Source of the DNA: Vibrio aestuarianus
GTDB lineage: Bacteria; Pseudomonadota; Gammaproteobacteria; Enterobacterales; Vibrionaceae
Length of the DNA stretch: 58,734 bases
Reading direction: 5' to 3'
NCBI RefSeq assembly: GCF_012395185.1
Contig: NZ_JAAZTU010000029.1
Location: 1 to 58,734 of the forward strand
Within the stretch, counting starts at the first letter, position 1, and each line of letters opens with the position of its first letter. Positions 1-8,221 of the stretch are shown one piece after another. The notes beneath the pieces were generated by a model. That model saw only the letters and a list, made by a program, of their open reading frames with translations, was not told the DNA's origin and did no database searches. The translations under genes were made by a program, and so were the position numbers.

Positions 1-270
1 AGGTGTATAAGCGAGTTGATGATGAGTCGTGTACAGTAGTAGGTGTAGAGTGGGGAGCGATAGTAGGTTATCGTCTGTGGTTGGCTGACGGTGGTAGAGT
101 ATGCGAATGTGCTGTTGTGACTAGGGTAATGTATGAGTGGTAGAATTGTTTTGTTTGTGAATTTGTGCAGCTATATTAAATGTTTTTGTGTTACTCGACT
201 AGTCGTCGGCAGCGTCAGGACTAGTCGTCGGCAGCGTCAATGTGTATAAGGGACAGTGTATAAGAGACAG
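1..270. other. Non-genomic contig end: Nextera adapter/transposon-end sequence
   Basis: Two copies of the Nextera read-1 adapter core TCGTCGGCAGCGTC lie at 203-216 and 225-238. They are followed by a slightly corrupted mosaic end at 239-256 and a partial mosaic end, TGTATAAGAGACAG, at 257-270. Bases 1-200 are G/T-rich, hold no gene and include a further mosaic-end-like string near position 4, so they are probably low-quality read-through too. Genuine genome appears to begin near 271. Nothing before that point should be read biologically. Confidence 0.93.
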
Positions 271-371
271 TCTTGATGCCTAAAGTGATGAAATTTGTGC
301 CATGGAGGTCTGAAATATTTGTAAGCATAGCCTAAACTACGAATTATTAAGTAAATAAAGCAGAGGTCATT

Positions 372-1238
372 ATGTGGCAAAGGCTCACCCAGCAATTATC
401 CGACACGCTAATGTTTCAATTCGACCTAGTTGAAAAAAACAAAATCAGTGGTGGTGACATTAACGACTGCTACATGATTAGCGATGGTGAACAGCGTTAC
501 TTCGTGAAAACGAATACCCGCGATTTTTTACCCAAGTTTGAGATAGAAGGTGAAAATCTTCGTACACTCCGTGAAACTTCAACGGTATCGTTGCCTGAAC
601 TGGTAATGATCGGAACCAGTAAAAACCATGCTTTTATTGTCTTAAATTATCTGCCAACTAAACCTCTTGATGATGCCAATAATAGTTACCAGTTTGGTGT
701 ACAGCTTGCAAAATTACACCAATGGGGTGAGCAAAAAGAGTATGGCTTTGATAGTGATAATTATATTGGTACTACGCTACAACCGAATCAGTGGCATAAA
801 AAATGGCATCGCTTTTTTGCCGAGCAGCGCATAGGTTGGCAGTTACAGCTACTACGTGAAAAAGGAATTGAACTGGTTAATATCAGCGAATTTTTAGATG
901 TAATTCAAACACGATTAGCTAATCATAACCCTCGCCCTTCTCTACTTCATGGGGATCTTTGGCACGGCAATGTTGCTAACTCTGTCACTGGGCCGATTTG
1001 TTATGACCCCGCTTGTTACTGGGGAGATAGAGAATGTGATATTGCGATGACTCAGCTATTCGAAGGGTTTCAGCCAGAGTTTTACCAAGGCTATGAAAGT
1101 ATTCTACCACTGAGTTTAGATTACGAAGAACGTAAAGCGATTTACAATCTTTATCATATTCTTAATCACTACAATCAGTTTGGGGGACATTATCTTGCTG
1201 AAGCGGAAAGCCTCATCAAGGAAATACTCTCTTATTAA
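372..1238 (+). CDS. Fructosamine kinase family protein
   Basis: This 288-residue protein belongs to the fructosamine/ketosamine-3-kinase family (the YniA-like bacterial branch), which has an aminoglycoside-phosphotransferase fold. Family members phosphorylate sugar adducts on amines and so help undo protein glycation; the substrate here is unknown. The catalytic loop HGDLWHGN is at residues 193-200, with Asp195 as the expected catalytic base. A metal-binding segment, YDPACYWGDRECD, starts at residue 211. The length is normal for the family. The ATG follows an AGAGG ribosome-binding site. It is the first real gene after the adapter-contaminated end and seems to be monocistronic. The family call is firm and the substrate is not. 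Confidence 0.93.
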   Translation: MWQRLTQQLSDTLMFQFDLVEKNKISGGDINDCYMISDGEQRYFVKTNTRDFLPKFEIEGENLRTLRETSTVSLPELVMIGTSKNHAFIVLNYLPTKPLDDANNSYQFGVQLAKLHQWGEQKEYGFDSDNYIGTTLQPNQWHKKWHRFFAEQRIGWQLQLLREKGIELVNISEFLDVIQTRLANHNPRPSLLHGDLWHGNVANSVTGPICYDPACYWGDRECDIAMTQLFEGFQPEFYQGYESILPLSLDYEERKAIYNLYHILNHYNQFGGHYLAEAESLIKEILSY

Positions 1239-1394
1239 ATATGAAAATTATATAGGTAAACATCGTTAAAGAATTGGTATAAATGACTACGGGGCTGTTT
1301 TATGGATGAACTCAAACTTTACACTTAATTTGCCGCTTTAAGTAACTTCGCAGCCTAGTATTAGGATATCTCAACATGATGTAAGGACAGAGAT

Positions 1395-1598
1395 ATGCAG
1401 AATTACACTGAAAGACAAGTTACGTGCCCGCATTGTGGTCACTCAATTCGAATTACGTTAGATGCTTCTAATGGCAGTCAAAATTTCTACGATGATTGTC
1501 CAGCATGTTGTCATGCCATTCATCTCAACATGATGGTTGATGAACGTTTAGATACCATAGAATTATTTATCGACGCAGATGACGAACAGATTTTTTGA
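1395..1598 (+). CDS. CPXCG motif-containing cysteine-rich protein
   Basis: This small 67-residue protein has two zinc-knuckle-type pairs, CPHCG near residue 11 and CPACC near residue 35, followed by an acidic tail. That matches the CPXCG family of small cysteine-rich proteins found across gamma-proteobacteria. A zinc-binding role is expected from the four cysteines but no cellular function is established. The ATG sits 3' of AAGGACAGAG, a good ribosome-binding site. A strong hairpin terminator directly follows the stop codon, so transcription ends here before the convergent riboflavin synthase gene. Confidence 0.9.
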   Translation: MQNYTERQVTCPHCGHSIRITLDASNGSQNFYDDCPACCHAIHLNMMVDERLDTIELFIDADDEQIF

Positions 1599-1599
1599 T

Positions 1600-1638
1600 T
1601 CAGATAGAGCGCCTAAATGGGCGCTCTATCTGATTTTT
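1600..1638 (+). terminator. Rho-independent terminator after the CPXCG gene
   Basis: A perfect 14-bp stem (1600-1613 with 1620-1633) encloses a 6-base loop and is followed by TTTTT. It begins just after the CPXCG stop and ends just before the stop of the convergent riboflavin synthase gene. Confidence 0.9.
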
Positions 1639-1640
1639 AA

Positions 1641-2252
1641 TTATCGATTTTGGCTCGCCAACACGCGTTCAACGGTGTCGACTATTGCTTGTGTTTGAGG
1701 ATCAAATTCAACATTGATTTTGTCACCGACTTTTCTCATACCAAACAGTGTGCGCTGCAGAGTTTCTGGAATTAAATGTACGCTAAATTGATTGTCTTTC
1801 ACTTCACCGATAGTAAGAGAGCATCCATCTAGACCGATGTAACCTTTAGCTAGCACGTATTTCATAGATGCTTGAGGTAATGAGAACCAGATGGTGCGGT
1901 TATTCGGTGTATCAATCACCTCTGAGATTTCCGCCATTAAAGCAATATGCCCTGACATATTATGGCCACCGATTTCATCACCAAATTTGGCAGCTCGTTC
2001 AATATTGACATGAGAGCCAACCTTTAGCTCTCCCAAGTTGGTTAACGCAAGCGTCGCTTGCATTAAATCGAACCATACTTGCTCTCCCTCGACTTTAGTG
2101 ACGGTTAAGCAACATCCATTGTGAGCAACTGACGCCCCTACCGCTAAATCTTGATTAAGTGGTGTTTTTAGCTCAATAACATGGGTTTGAAACGACTCTT
2201 TTTTCTCGATGGCAGCGATTTTTGCCATTCCTTGCACGATACCTGTAAACAT
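1641..2252 (-). CDS. ribE: Riboflavin synthase, alpha subunit
   Basis: Riboflavin synthase converts two molecules of 6,7-dimethyl-8-ribityllumazine into riboflavin and a pyrimidinedione, the last step of vitamin B2 synthesis in the cytoplasm. The 203-residue protein shows the expected internal duplication of two lumazine-binding barrels. It opens with the conserved [14 protein letters not shown] marks the first barrel and [12 protein letters not shown] the second. The reading frame extends eight codons upstream, but MFTGIVQ is the conserved N-terminus of the family, so the start is placed at 2252. It is divergent from norM, with 118 bases between the two starts. No FMN riboswitch was seen upstream. 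Confidence 0.95.
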   Translation of the reverse strand: MFTGIVQGMAKIAAIEKKESFQTHVIELKTPLNQDLAVGASVAHNGCCLTVTKVEGEQVWFDLMQATLALTNLGELKVGSHVNIERAAKFGDEIGGHNMSGHIALMAEISEVIDTPNNRTIWFSLPQASMKYVLAKGYIGLDGCSLTIGEVKDNQFSVHLIPETLQRTLFGMRKVGDKINVEFDPQTQAIVDTVERVLASQNR

Positions 2253-2370
2253 TTTGTCATTCCGGCAGTTTTTCATGGAGCTTAGTGTGACATTTCTTTA
2301 TCATCCTTCCCAGTGCGACTTGTCACTTATTTTTGCACCATTTTTACTCATCCTTTCTCTGGAGAATTCT

Positions 2371-3741
2371 GTGCATCGTTACAAACTAGAAGCTTCAAAC
2401 CTAATAAAATTAGCATCACCTGTACTTGTCGCCTCTATCGCTCAAACAGGAATGGGCTTTGTTGATACGGTGATGGCTGGCGGCGTCAGCGCAATTGATA
2501 TGGCCGCAGTATCAATTGCAGCCAGTATTTGGCTACCTTCAATTTTATTTGGTGTTGGGCTACTAATGGCATTAGTTCCTGTCGTAGCACAATTAAATGG
2601 CTCCGGTCGCCAAAAGAAAATACCTTTCGAAATTCAGCAAGGTGCAGCGCTAGCACTTTTTGTTTCTATTCCGATCATTGGAGTGTTGTTTCAAACCCAA
2701 TGGATTCTTAAATTGATGGACGTTGAACCTTTAATGGCGGAAAAAACCAATGGTTACATGTATGCGGTGATGTTCGCGGTTCCTTCTTATCTTTTATTTC
2801 AAACATTACGCAGTTTTACTGATGGAATGTCGCTAACCAAACCTGCGATGGTTATCGGCTTTATCGGTTTGTTGGTTAATATCCCTTTGAACTGGATTTT
2901 TGTATACGGTAAGTTTGGGATTCCAGAAATGGGCGGTGTCGGCTGTGGAGTTGCTACTGCGATTGTCTATTGGATTATGTTTTTCATGTTGCTGTTTTAT
3001 GTAATAACTTCCAAACGAATCGCACACATTAATATTTTTGGAGAATTTCATAAGCCGCAATGGAAAGCACAAATCCGACTGTTTAAACTTGGTTTCCCGG
3101 TTGCAGCAGCAATTTTCTTTGAAGTGACACTGTTCGCTGTTGTTGCTCTTTTGGTTGCACCATTAGGGTCATTAGTGGTAGCCGCCCACCAAGTTGCACT
3201 CAATTTTTCCTCCTTGATTTTTATGCTACCAATGAGTATTGGTGCAGCGGTGAGTATTCGCGTTGGGCATAAATTAGGAGAGAAAGATATTGAAGGAGCA
3301 ACTATTGCTTCACGTGTAGGGTTATTGGTTGGGCTTTCTACCGCCTTCATTACCGCCACATTAACCGTTATTTTCCGTGAACAAGTTGCCCTACTTTATA
3401 CAGAGAATAGTGCGGTGGTCGCGATGGCTATGCAATTGCTACTGTTCGCGGCGATTTATCAATGTACTGATGCAATTCAAGTTGTCGCAGCCGGAGCATT
3501 GCGTGGTTATAAAGATATGACGGCTATCTTTAATAGAACTTTTATCGCCTACTGGTTGATCGGTTTACCGACAGGTTATGTGCTCGCAATGACAGATATG
3601 GTTGTTGAGCCGATGGGGGCAAGCGGTTTTTGGATTGGGTTTATTGTCGGCTTGTCTTCAGCCGCGTTAATGCTTGGTATTCGTTTACATTGGATGCATA
3701 AACAAGAAGACCATATCCAATTGGATTTCGCCTCCAAATAA
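2371..3741 (+). CDS. norM: Multidrug efflux MATE transporter NorM
   Basis: NorM is an inner-membrane MATE transporter with about 12 helices that couples Na+ or H+ entry to export of cationic drugs and dyes. The 456-residue protein matches Vibrio NorM along its whole length, including the N-terminal TGMGFVDTVMAGG, the central QTLRSFTDGMSLTKP and the C-terminal ALRGYKDM. I place the start at the GTG at 2371, seven bases after GGAG. It gives HRYKLEA at the N-terminus, as in V. parahaemolyticus NorM. The open frame runs back to 2209 into the divergent ribE gene, but that extension has no family counterpart. A terminator follows directly. Confidence 0.95.
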   Translation: MHRYKLEASNLIKLASPVLVASIAQTGMGFVDTVMAGGVSAIDMAAVSIAASIWLPSILFGVGLLMALVPVVAQLNGSGRQKKIPFEIQQGAALALFVSIPIIGVLFQTQWILKLMDVEPLMAEKTNGYMYAVMFAVPSYLLFQTLRSFTDGMSLTKPAMVIGFIGLLVNIPLNWIFVYGKFGIPEMGGVGCGVATAIVYWIMFFMLLFYVITSKRIAHINIFGEFHKPQWKAQIRLFKLGFPVAAAIFFEVTLFAVVALLVAPLGSLVVAAHQVALNFSSLIFMLPMSIGAAVSIRVGHKLGEKDIEGATIASRVGLLVGLSTAFITATLTVIFREQVALLYTENSAVVAMAMQLLLFAAIYQCTDAIQVVAAGALRGYKDMTAIFNRTFIAYWLIGLPTGYVLAMTDMVVEPMGASGFWIGFIVGLSSAALMLGIRLHWMHKQEDHIQLDFASK

Positions 3742-3749
3742 ACGATTAA

Positions 3750-3774
3750 AGCCAGACTTGATGTCTGGCTTTTT
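3750..3774 (+). terminator. Terminator after norM
   Basis: The stem AGCCAGAC (3750-3757) pairs with GTCTGGCT (3763-3770) around a 5-base loop, followed by a short T run. It separates norM from the convergent DNA ligase gene. Confidence 0.85.
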
Positions 3775-3778
3775 AGTA

Positions 3779-4627
3779 TTAGATAGTCGGCCTTTCTCTG
3801 AGATAACGAGCAAACCTAGGCTTTCCTTCTGCCGTTAGCCCATTAAATCGAAACGTGATTGTAGAACCTATCTTCGGTGGATTTTTCCTGACCTCATCAG
3901 AAAAGCCACTGCCAATATAAAATTCAACCCCATTGTCTAACTTTACCAATACTGAACCCATTAGTCCTTCGTATTTTCCTTGTCCTGATTTGTAACCAAT
4001 GACCATGGCTTCGGAGTCTTGATGCTTTTTGAGTTTAAGCATGTCATTGCTGCGACCAGCCTGATAACGAGCATTGATTTTGCGCAGCATCACTCCCTCA
4101 CCTTTTTCGTCATTTACGCTATTCAAATATCCAAGTAATTCGGCTTCTGATGCTATCGGCGTATGCTCAATATATTTGACGTGCTTGCTATTGGTTTTTG
4201 ACACTAAATCAACAATATTGAAATAGCGTTTTTGATAGTCCCCTGTCGCTTCTGGCATATCAAACAACATTAAATTAATCCTCATCCAAGCTTCATCATT
4301 CGGTATGGTGTCTAATACGGTTTGTTGCACGTGATAAAAATGCCCTCGGCCAGCCCATAACTCACCTTCTATCGCGTAATTTGGTAAAGGATCGGTAAAC
4401 CATGTCGGTGCATAAATTCGCTTGCCACTTCGAGTCTGTAAGTTATGCCCATTCCAAATGGCGCGAATACCATCAAGCTTTTCGCTTTTCCAATACTCAT
4501 CAATATTAATGCCATGCTGATAATTATTAGCAGCAGTGACCTGAATAAAAGCCAAAGAACCATCAGTAGCAATAGCATGTTGAGCGCTGAACATGGCGAT
4601 GGATAGGCAAGAAAGACGGAATAACAT
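3779..4627 (-). CDS. Exported ATP-dependent DNA ligase
   Basis: This is a minimal ATP-dependent DNA ligase, which seals nicks through a ligase-AMP intermediate. The adenylation motif KLDGIRA gives Lys50 as the nucleotide acceptor. Downstream lie the nucleotidyltransferase motifs EGEL and EGVMLR, the motif V segment LKLKK, and a short OB-fold end. At 282 residues it has only the core domains. Residues 1-20 form a plausible signal peptide ending AIA, so the enzyme is probably periplasmic. That placement is typical of the small Vibrio/Haemophilus/Neisseria Lig-E-type ligases, which have been linked to incoming or extracellular DNA. It is divergent from the syp locus. Confidence 0.93.
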   Translation of the reverse strand: MLFRLSCLSIAMFSAQHAIATDGSLAFIQVTAANNYQHGINIDEYWKSEKLDGIRAIWNGHNLQTRSGKRIYAPTWFTDPLPNYAIEGELWAGRGHFYHVQQTVLDTIPNDEAWMRINLMLFDMPEATGDYQKRYFNIVDLVSKTNSKHVKYIEHTPIASEAELLGYLNSVNDEKGEGVMLRKINARYQAGRSNDMLKLKKHQDSEAMVIGYKSGQGKYEGLMGSVLVKLDNGVEFYIGSGFSDEVRKNPPKIGSTITFRFNGLTAEGKPRFARYLRERPTI

Positions 4628-4818
4628 CTCGATGTGATCCGGTTAATGAATAGTGGCTAAATAATGTCGGTCAGCATATAGGAGAGAAAGAGCAAAACGA
4701 AAATAGTGCGAGAAGTCTCATAGACATTAGCGGTAAAGAGGATTATTTATTACAAATTATACTGACAGAGATCTATTTCTAGTTTCTATTCCCCCCTATC
4801 AAAATGAAAAAAAATGAT

Positions 4819-4833
4819 TTCTCATTTTGAGAA
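4819..4833 (+). promoter_or_regulatory. SypG-type enhancer upstream of sypA
   Basis: TTCTCATTTTGAGAA is a perfect palindrome with a 3-base centre. It fits the SypG enhancer core reported for V. fischeri (TTCTCANNNTGMDWN). It lies about 50 bases 5' of the sigma-54 element of sypA, and an identical 15-mer precedes sypI. Confidence 0.8.
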
Positions 4834-4881
4834 TCATCAATAAGCCATCCATATTGCATTGAATTATAAGGAAATAATTTA

Positions 4882-4897
4882 TGGCACATTATCTGCT
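4882..4897 (+). promoter_or_regulatory. Sigma-54 promoter of the sypA operon
   Basis: TGGCACATTATCTGCT has the -24 GG and -12 GC at the canonical spacing and a perfect TGGCAC. It is 33 bases before the sypA ATG and would need a sigma-54 activator, for which SypG in this window is the obvious candidate. Confidence 0.85.
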
Positions 4898-4930
4898 CTA
4901 TTAGATTACAACTACTGAGGAGATACCGTC

Positions 4931-5251
4931 ATGGAACTACGTAAAATTGAAACAAATAACATCCAACTTACTCTACATATTGAAGGCAATTTAGATGCCG
5001 ATGGCTGCCGTCATGTGCAATCTCATATCGATGAAGTGATTTCCCAAGATACATATCAAGAGATCGAAATTGATTTTAGCAACGTTCAGTTTCTCGATTC
5101 ATCAGGTGTTGGAGCGTTAGTTTATCTCTACAAACGTCTTGTGGAACGCGAGCGCAACATGCGAATTGAAAACGTACGTGGGCAGCCATTAGAGATTATG
5201 AACTTACTTCGTATTGGTCATGCTATTCCCGTTAACTCTCGCTCTCATTAA
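4931..5251 (+). CDS. sypA: SypA-like STAS domain regulator
   Basis: This 106-residue single STAS-domain protein has an anti-anti-sigma-factor fold. The segment FLDSSGVGALV holds the phosphorylatable serine pair at Ser57/Ser58. In V. fischeri SypA promotes biofilm formation when unphosphorylated, and its conserved serine is acted on by the kinase/phosphatase SypE. It heads the syp locus, as in V. fischeri, behind a sigma-54 promoter, and its ATG follows GAGGAG. No sypE is encoded in this locus, so whatever controls this serine is either elsewhere or missing. The assignment rests on domain and gene order together. Confidence 0.9.
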   Translation: MELRKIETNNIQLTLHIEGNLDADGCRHVQSHIDEVISQDTYQEIEIDFSNVQFLDSSGVGALVYLYKRLVERERNMRIENVRGQPLEIMNLLRIGHAIPVNSRSH

Positions 5252-5301
5252 TACTATAGCTATATTAAACATAATAATAATCACTAACTGGAGACGTTGG
5301 C

Positions 5302-6135
5302 ATGCGCTTATATTATCGATACATAGCCTTGTTGATAGCCACAACTTTAACCTTAGGTTGTACTAGCTATCCACAACAAGGGACTGGCGGTCTGGCGGAG
5401 TCTTACGCCTCCGCAGGGTTTTCTCCCGTGATGCCAGACGAACCACTTGGCCCTGAACACGGTTTGCGATTTGATTGGCAGCTTGCCAAGTTGCATCTAG
5501 ACGCGCTAATTCGTGAAGGGGCTAAATGGTGTTTTCCTGCCGCAGTAGTACAAGCCTTAGAAAAACAAAACCGTATTGCGCGTGAACTAGAGGGTGGGCT
5601 ATTACTTGATGCAGCCAACGATTTAGTGATTCAACGCAACCGTCTGAATCGGTTAGAACAGCAGTTAGATTATGTCACTTCGCAAACTCGTTGTGCTCCA
5701 CCGAGTGATCAAAATCAATTAAACCAACAATTAGCGATTGTTGATAAGTTGTTTAATCTACTCAATGTCGATAACCAATTCGCCTTTAATTCTATAGAAA
5801 TCAACCCCAAATTTATGGGCCATTTAGCGCAAGCTACCCACTTATTAAATGAGTATCCAATGCTCTCCGTTGTGGTGACAGGCCATGCTGATTCAACAGG
5901 AAGTGAAGAACACAACAACAAACTAGCCAAAGGCCGAGCAGAGCAAGTAAAACGCTACTTAACCATTTTTGGTTTAGAAGCCAAACGCGTTTCAACACAA
6001 TCTTTAGGCGATAGTTTACCCTTATACCAAGGCGACTCACCAGCTGTTCAATTAACAAATCGTCGCGTTAGCATTGAAATTATCTCAACCGAAGAGCACT
6101 CAGTGACTCCGTCACTAGGAGGACTTTATGAATAA
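5302..6135 (+). CDS. sypB: SypB-like OmpA-family lipoprotein
   Basis: This 277-residue outer-membrane lipoprotein begins with a signal peptide ending in the lipobox LTLGC, so Cys20 is the likely lipidated residue. A helical middle region follows. The C-terminal OmpA-like domain contains GHADSTG at 194-200 and the peptidoglycan-binding NKLAKGRA around residue 206. SypB in V. fischeri is likewise an OmpA-like protein required for full biofilm formation. The gene is the second of the sypABCD operon. It overlaps sypC by eight bases, which suggests translational coupling. Confidence 0.9.
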   Translation: MRLYYRYIALLIATTLTLGCTSYPQQGTGGLAESYASAGFSPVMPDEPLGPEHGLRFDWQLAKLHLDALIREGAKWCFPAAVVQALEKQNRIARELEGGLLLDAANDLVIQRNRLNRLEQQLDYVTSQTRCAPPSDQNQLNQQLAIVDKLFNLLNVDNQFAFNSIEINPKFMGHLAQATHLLNEYPMLSVVVTGHADSTGSEEHNNKLAKGRAEQVKRYLTIFGLEAKRVSTQSLGDSLPLYQGDSPAVQLTNRRVSIEIISTEEHSVTPSLGGLYE

Positions 6136-8221
6136 GCTCAATCTTCTCATTCTAATCATTTTAGCCATATTCATTCAGCCGTCACTAGCGAAAGAAACGA
6201 TGGTTCAAGTCGGCGATCTTATTCAAGTCAATCTTCCTGGTGAAGAAGAGTTAAATCGTGGTTTCCAAGTGGACAAACGTGGTCGTATCACTCTACCTGA
6301 AATTGGGCCTATTTTTGTTGTGGGTTACGATGAAGGACAATTAAGTAAAAGCGTGACCGAAGCATTAAGTACCGTATTTCGTGATTTATCTAATGCGAAA
6401 ATATTCATTGCAGAGCAACAGGTATTAATCTCGGTGCAAGGTTATGTTTCTTCCCCTGGTGAGTATACTTTGCCCAGCAATGCTGATATTCAGACGGCGC
6501 TTCACGCTGCTGGCGGTCTGAGATCCGGCGCACAGCTCGATAAAATGCAGCTTAAACGTGGTGGTGAAAAATCCGAATTTAATTACAAGGCCTTTTTAGA
6601 TTCCGGTAACGATAATACCCTACCGAAACTTCAGTCTCTTGATACCTTATTTGTTCCAGCCTCACCACTTGTGGGTAATATCGAGCAAGAATTTGATGCT
6701 GCAAAATTGGCTAATTCGGGTGACAGTGCGGATAGTCGTAATGCAATTAAAGTCTTTGGTGAAGTGAATGCCCCCGGCTCATTCACTTATCAAAACAGCT
6801 CAGACTTGGTTGATATTTTAATGCGATCTGGTGGTGTTACTCGTTATGCTGGCGTGGAACAAATTCGAATTATCACCAATAACAATCCGCAGATTTTTAA
6901 TCTTAAGCGATATCTTGATACTGGAGACAGTGGCTTACTACCAACCCTTTCACCAGGAACGACTATTTTTGTACCTAAACAAGAAGAGGAGATTAAATCT
7001 GGTGCAAATATGGTTTATGTGATGGGCGAAGTAGCTCGCCCTGGTGCTTTTGAAGGTAAGAAAGGTGCAACCTTCATGGATATTTTGGCTAACGCCGGCG
7101 GGCCAACGCGCTTTGCAGAATCTCGTCAAATTCGCATCATTAAAGCTAACGGCCAGGTGATCCGCTTTGATCTAACCGCATACACCGAAGGACTAACGGG
7201 TGAAAATCCTCCTAGCATCGCATCCGGTGACGCTATTTTCGTTCCCGAAAAAACAGACATGAATGAAAAATCATGGCTGAAAGTAGCACCAGACCGTGCT
7301 GTCAGTGTAATTGGTGAAGTTATTCGACCTGGGCGTGTTGAATGGTCTGACGAAATGGATTTAATGGATCTACTCGCACATGTGGGTGGCCCAACATTAC
7401 GTGCAGATACCACCAGAATAGAAGTAGTAACAGCGGATAATCGTCTGCATGTTTTTAACCTTGATGCTTATATTCAAAAAGGAGCCCCAACGTCGGAATT
7501 GCCTTTGATTCGTGCTGGCTCAATCATTCGAATTCACGATCTTCCTCAAGATCCATCGGATAATAAATCACAATGGGTACGCCAAAGTTCGGAGGCTTCT
7601 ATTTATCTATTCGGCCAAATCAACGCCCCGGGGCGCTATCGTTTCACCACGGAAATGCACTTCCTAGATATTCTTTCTGCGGCTGATGGCCCGACAAAAG
7701 ACGCAGATATCCATAACATTCGCATTACTCATCGCGATAAAACCTATGCACAGGTCAGCAAGTTGAATTTATCGCTTTATTTTGAAACTGGTGATGAAAA
7801 TCTGCTGCCTAAAGTTAAACCCGGTGACACCATTTATATTCCAGAGAAAAACCGTAACTGGCTCGATCGCTCTAAAGAATCAACGGTACGTGTACTTGGT
7901 TCTGTGAATAAGCCCGGCCGATATGTATTTAACGACACAATGACTATTCTCGATATTTTGGCTGAAGCTGGTGGTCCGAGTGACTCCGCTTATCTTGAGA
8001 AAATTACTGTGGTTAATATGTCATGTTGTCAAGGGCAGGCGCGTTCATTCAACTTAGTCGAATTTAGTAAAACCGCGAATATCTATCAACTTCCCGTACT
8101 GCGTGCTGGTGATACCATTTACATTCCTGATCGCAGTGAGAGTTTCATGGAAAAAGCACGTGTCGGTTTAGAGGATATTTTGCGTCTAACTACCACCATC
8201 GTACTGATAGGAGCTTTATAA
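6128..8221 (+). CDS. sypC: SypC-like polysaccharide export protein (SLBB repeats)
   Basis: SypC belongs to the Wza/OPX polysaccharide export family, which forms the outer-membrane exit for exopolysaccharide. After a signal peptide (about residues 1-21, ending SLA), a poly-export domain begins at VQVGDLIQV. Six successive SLBB-type repeats then follow, recognisable by GxVxxPGxY/F followed by an AGGxT/P segment. The C-terminus is hydrophobic and could be a membrane helix. At 697 residues it is much longer than a Wza with two SLBB domains, so the periplasmic part is probably extended. AGGAGG precedes the ATG, and its TAA overlaps the sypD ATG (TAATG). Confidence 0.92.
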   Translation: MNKLNLLILIILAIFIQPSLAKETMVQVGDLIQVNLPGEEELNRGFQVDKRGRITLPEIGPIFVVGYDEGQLSKSVTEALSTVFRDLSNAKIFIAEQQVLISVQGYVSSPGEYTLPSNADIQTALHAAGGLRSGAQLDKMQLKRGGEKSEFNYKAFLDSGNDNTLPKLQSLDTLFVPASPLVGNIEQEFDAAKLANSGDSADSRNAIKVFGEVNAPGSFTYQNSSDLVDILMRSGGVTRYAGVEQIRIITNNNPQIFNLKRYLDTGDSGLLPTLSPGTTIFVPKQEEEIKSGANMVYVMGEVARPGAFEGKKGATFMDILANAGGPTRFAESRQIRIIKANGQVIRFDLTAYTEGLTGENPPSIASGDAIFVPEKTDMNEKSWLKVAPDRAVSVIGEVIRPGRVEWSDEMDLMDLLAHVGGPTLRADTTRIEVVTADNRLHVFNLDAYIQKGAPTSELPLIRAGSIIRIHDLPQDPSDNKSQWVRQSSEASIYLFGQINAPGRYRFTTEMHFLDILSAADGPTKDADIHNIRITHRDKTYAQVSKLNLSLYFETGDENLLPKVKPGDTIYIPEKNRNWLDRSKESTVRVLGSVNKPGRYVFNDTMTILDILAEAGGPSDSAYLEKITVVNMSCCQGQARSFNLVEFSKTANIYQLPVLRAGDTIYIPDRSESFMEKARVGLEDILRLTTTIVLIGAL

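Larger units (their letters stand above)
4628..4930. other. Intergenic control region between DNA ligase and sypA
   Basis: This 303-base AT-rich gap carries a palindromic SypG-type enhancer (4819-4833) and a sigma-54 -24/-12 element (4882-4897), both listed separately. The remainder, next to the divergent ligase gene, shows no coding potential and no structure I can name. Confidence 0.7.

Noticed and set aside
2209..2370. 54-codon N-terminal extension of NorM
   Set aside because: It overlaps the divergent ribE start, has no counterpart in Vibrio NorM, and the GTG at 2371 has its own GGAG.
1641..2370. FMN riboswitch at ribE
   Set aside because: No conserved RFN element core is visible upstream of ribE; the gap is only 118 bases and shared with norM.
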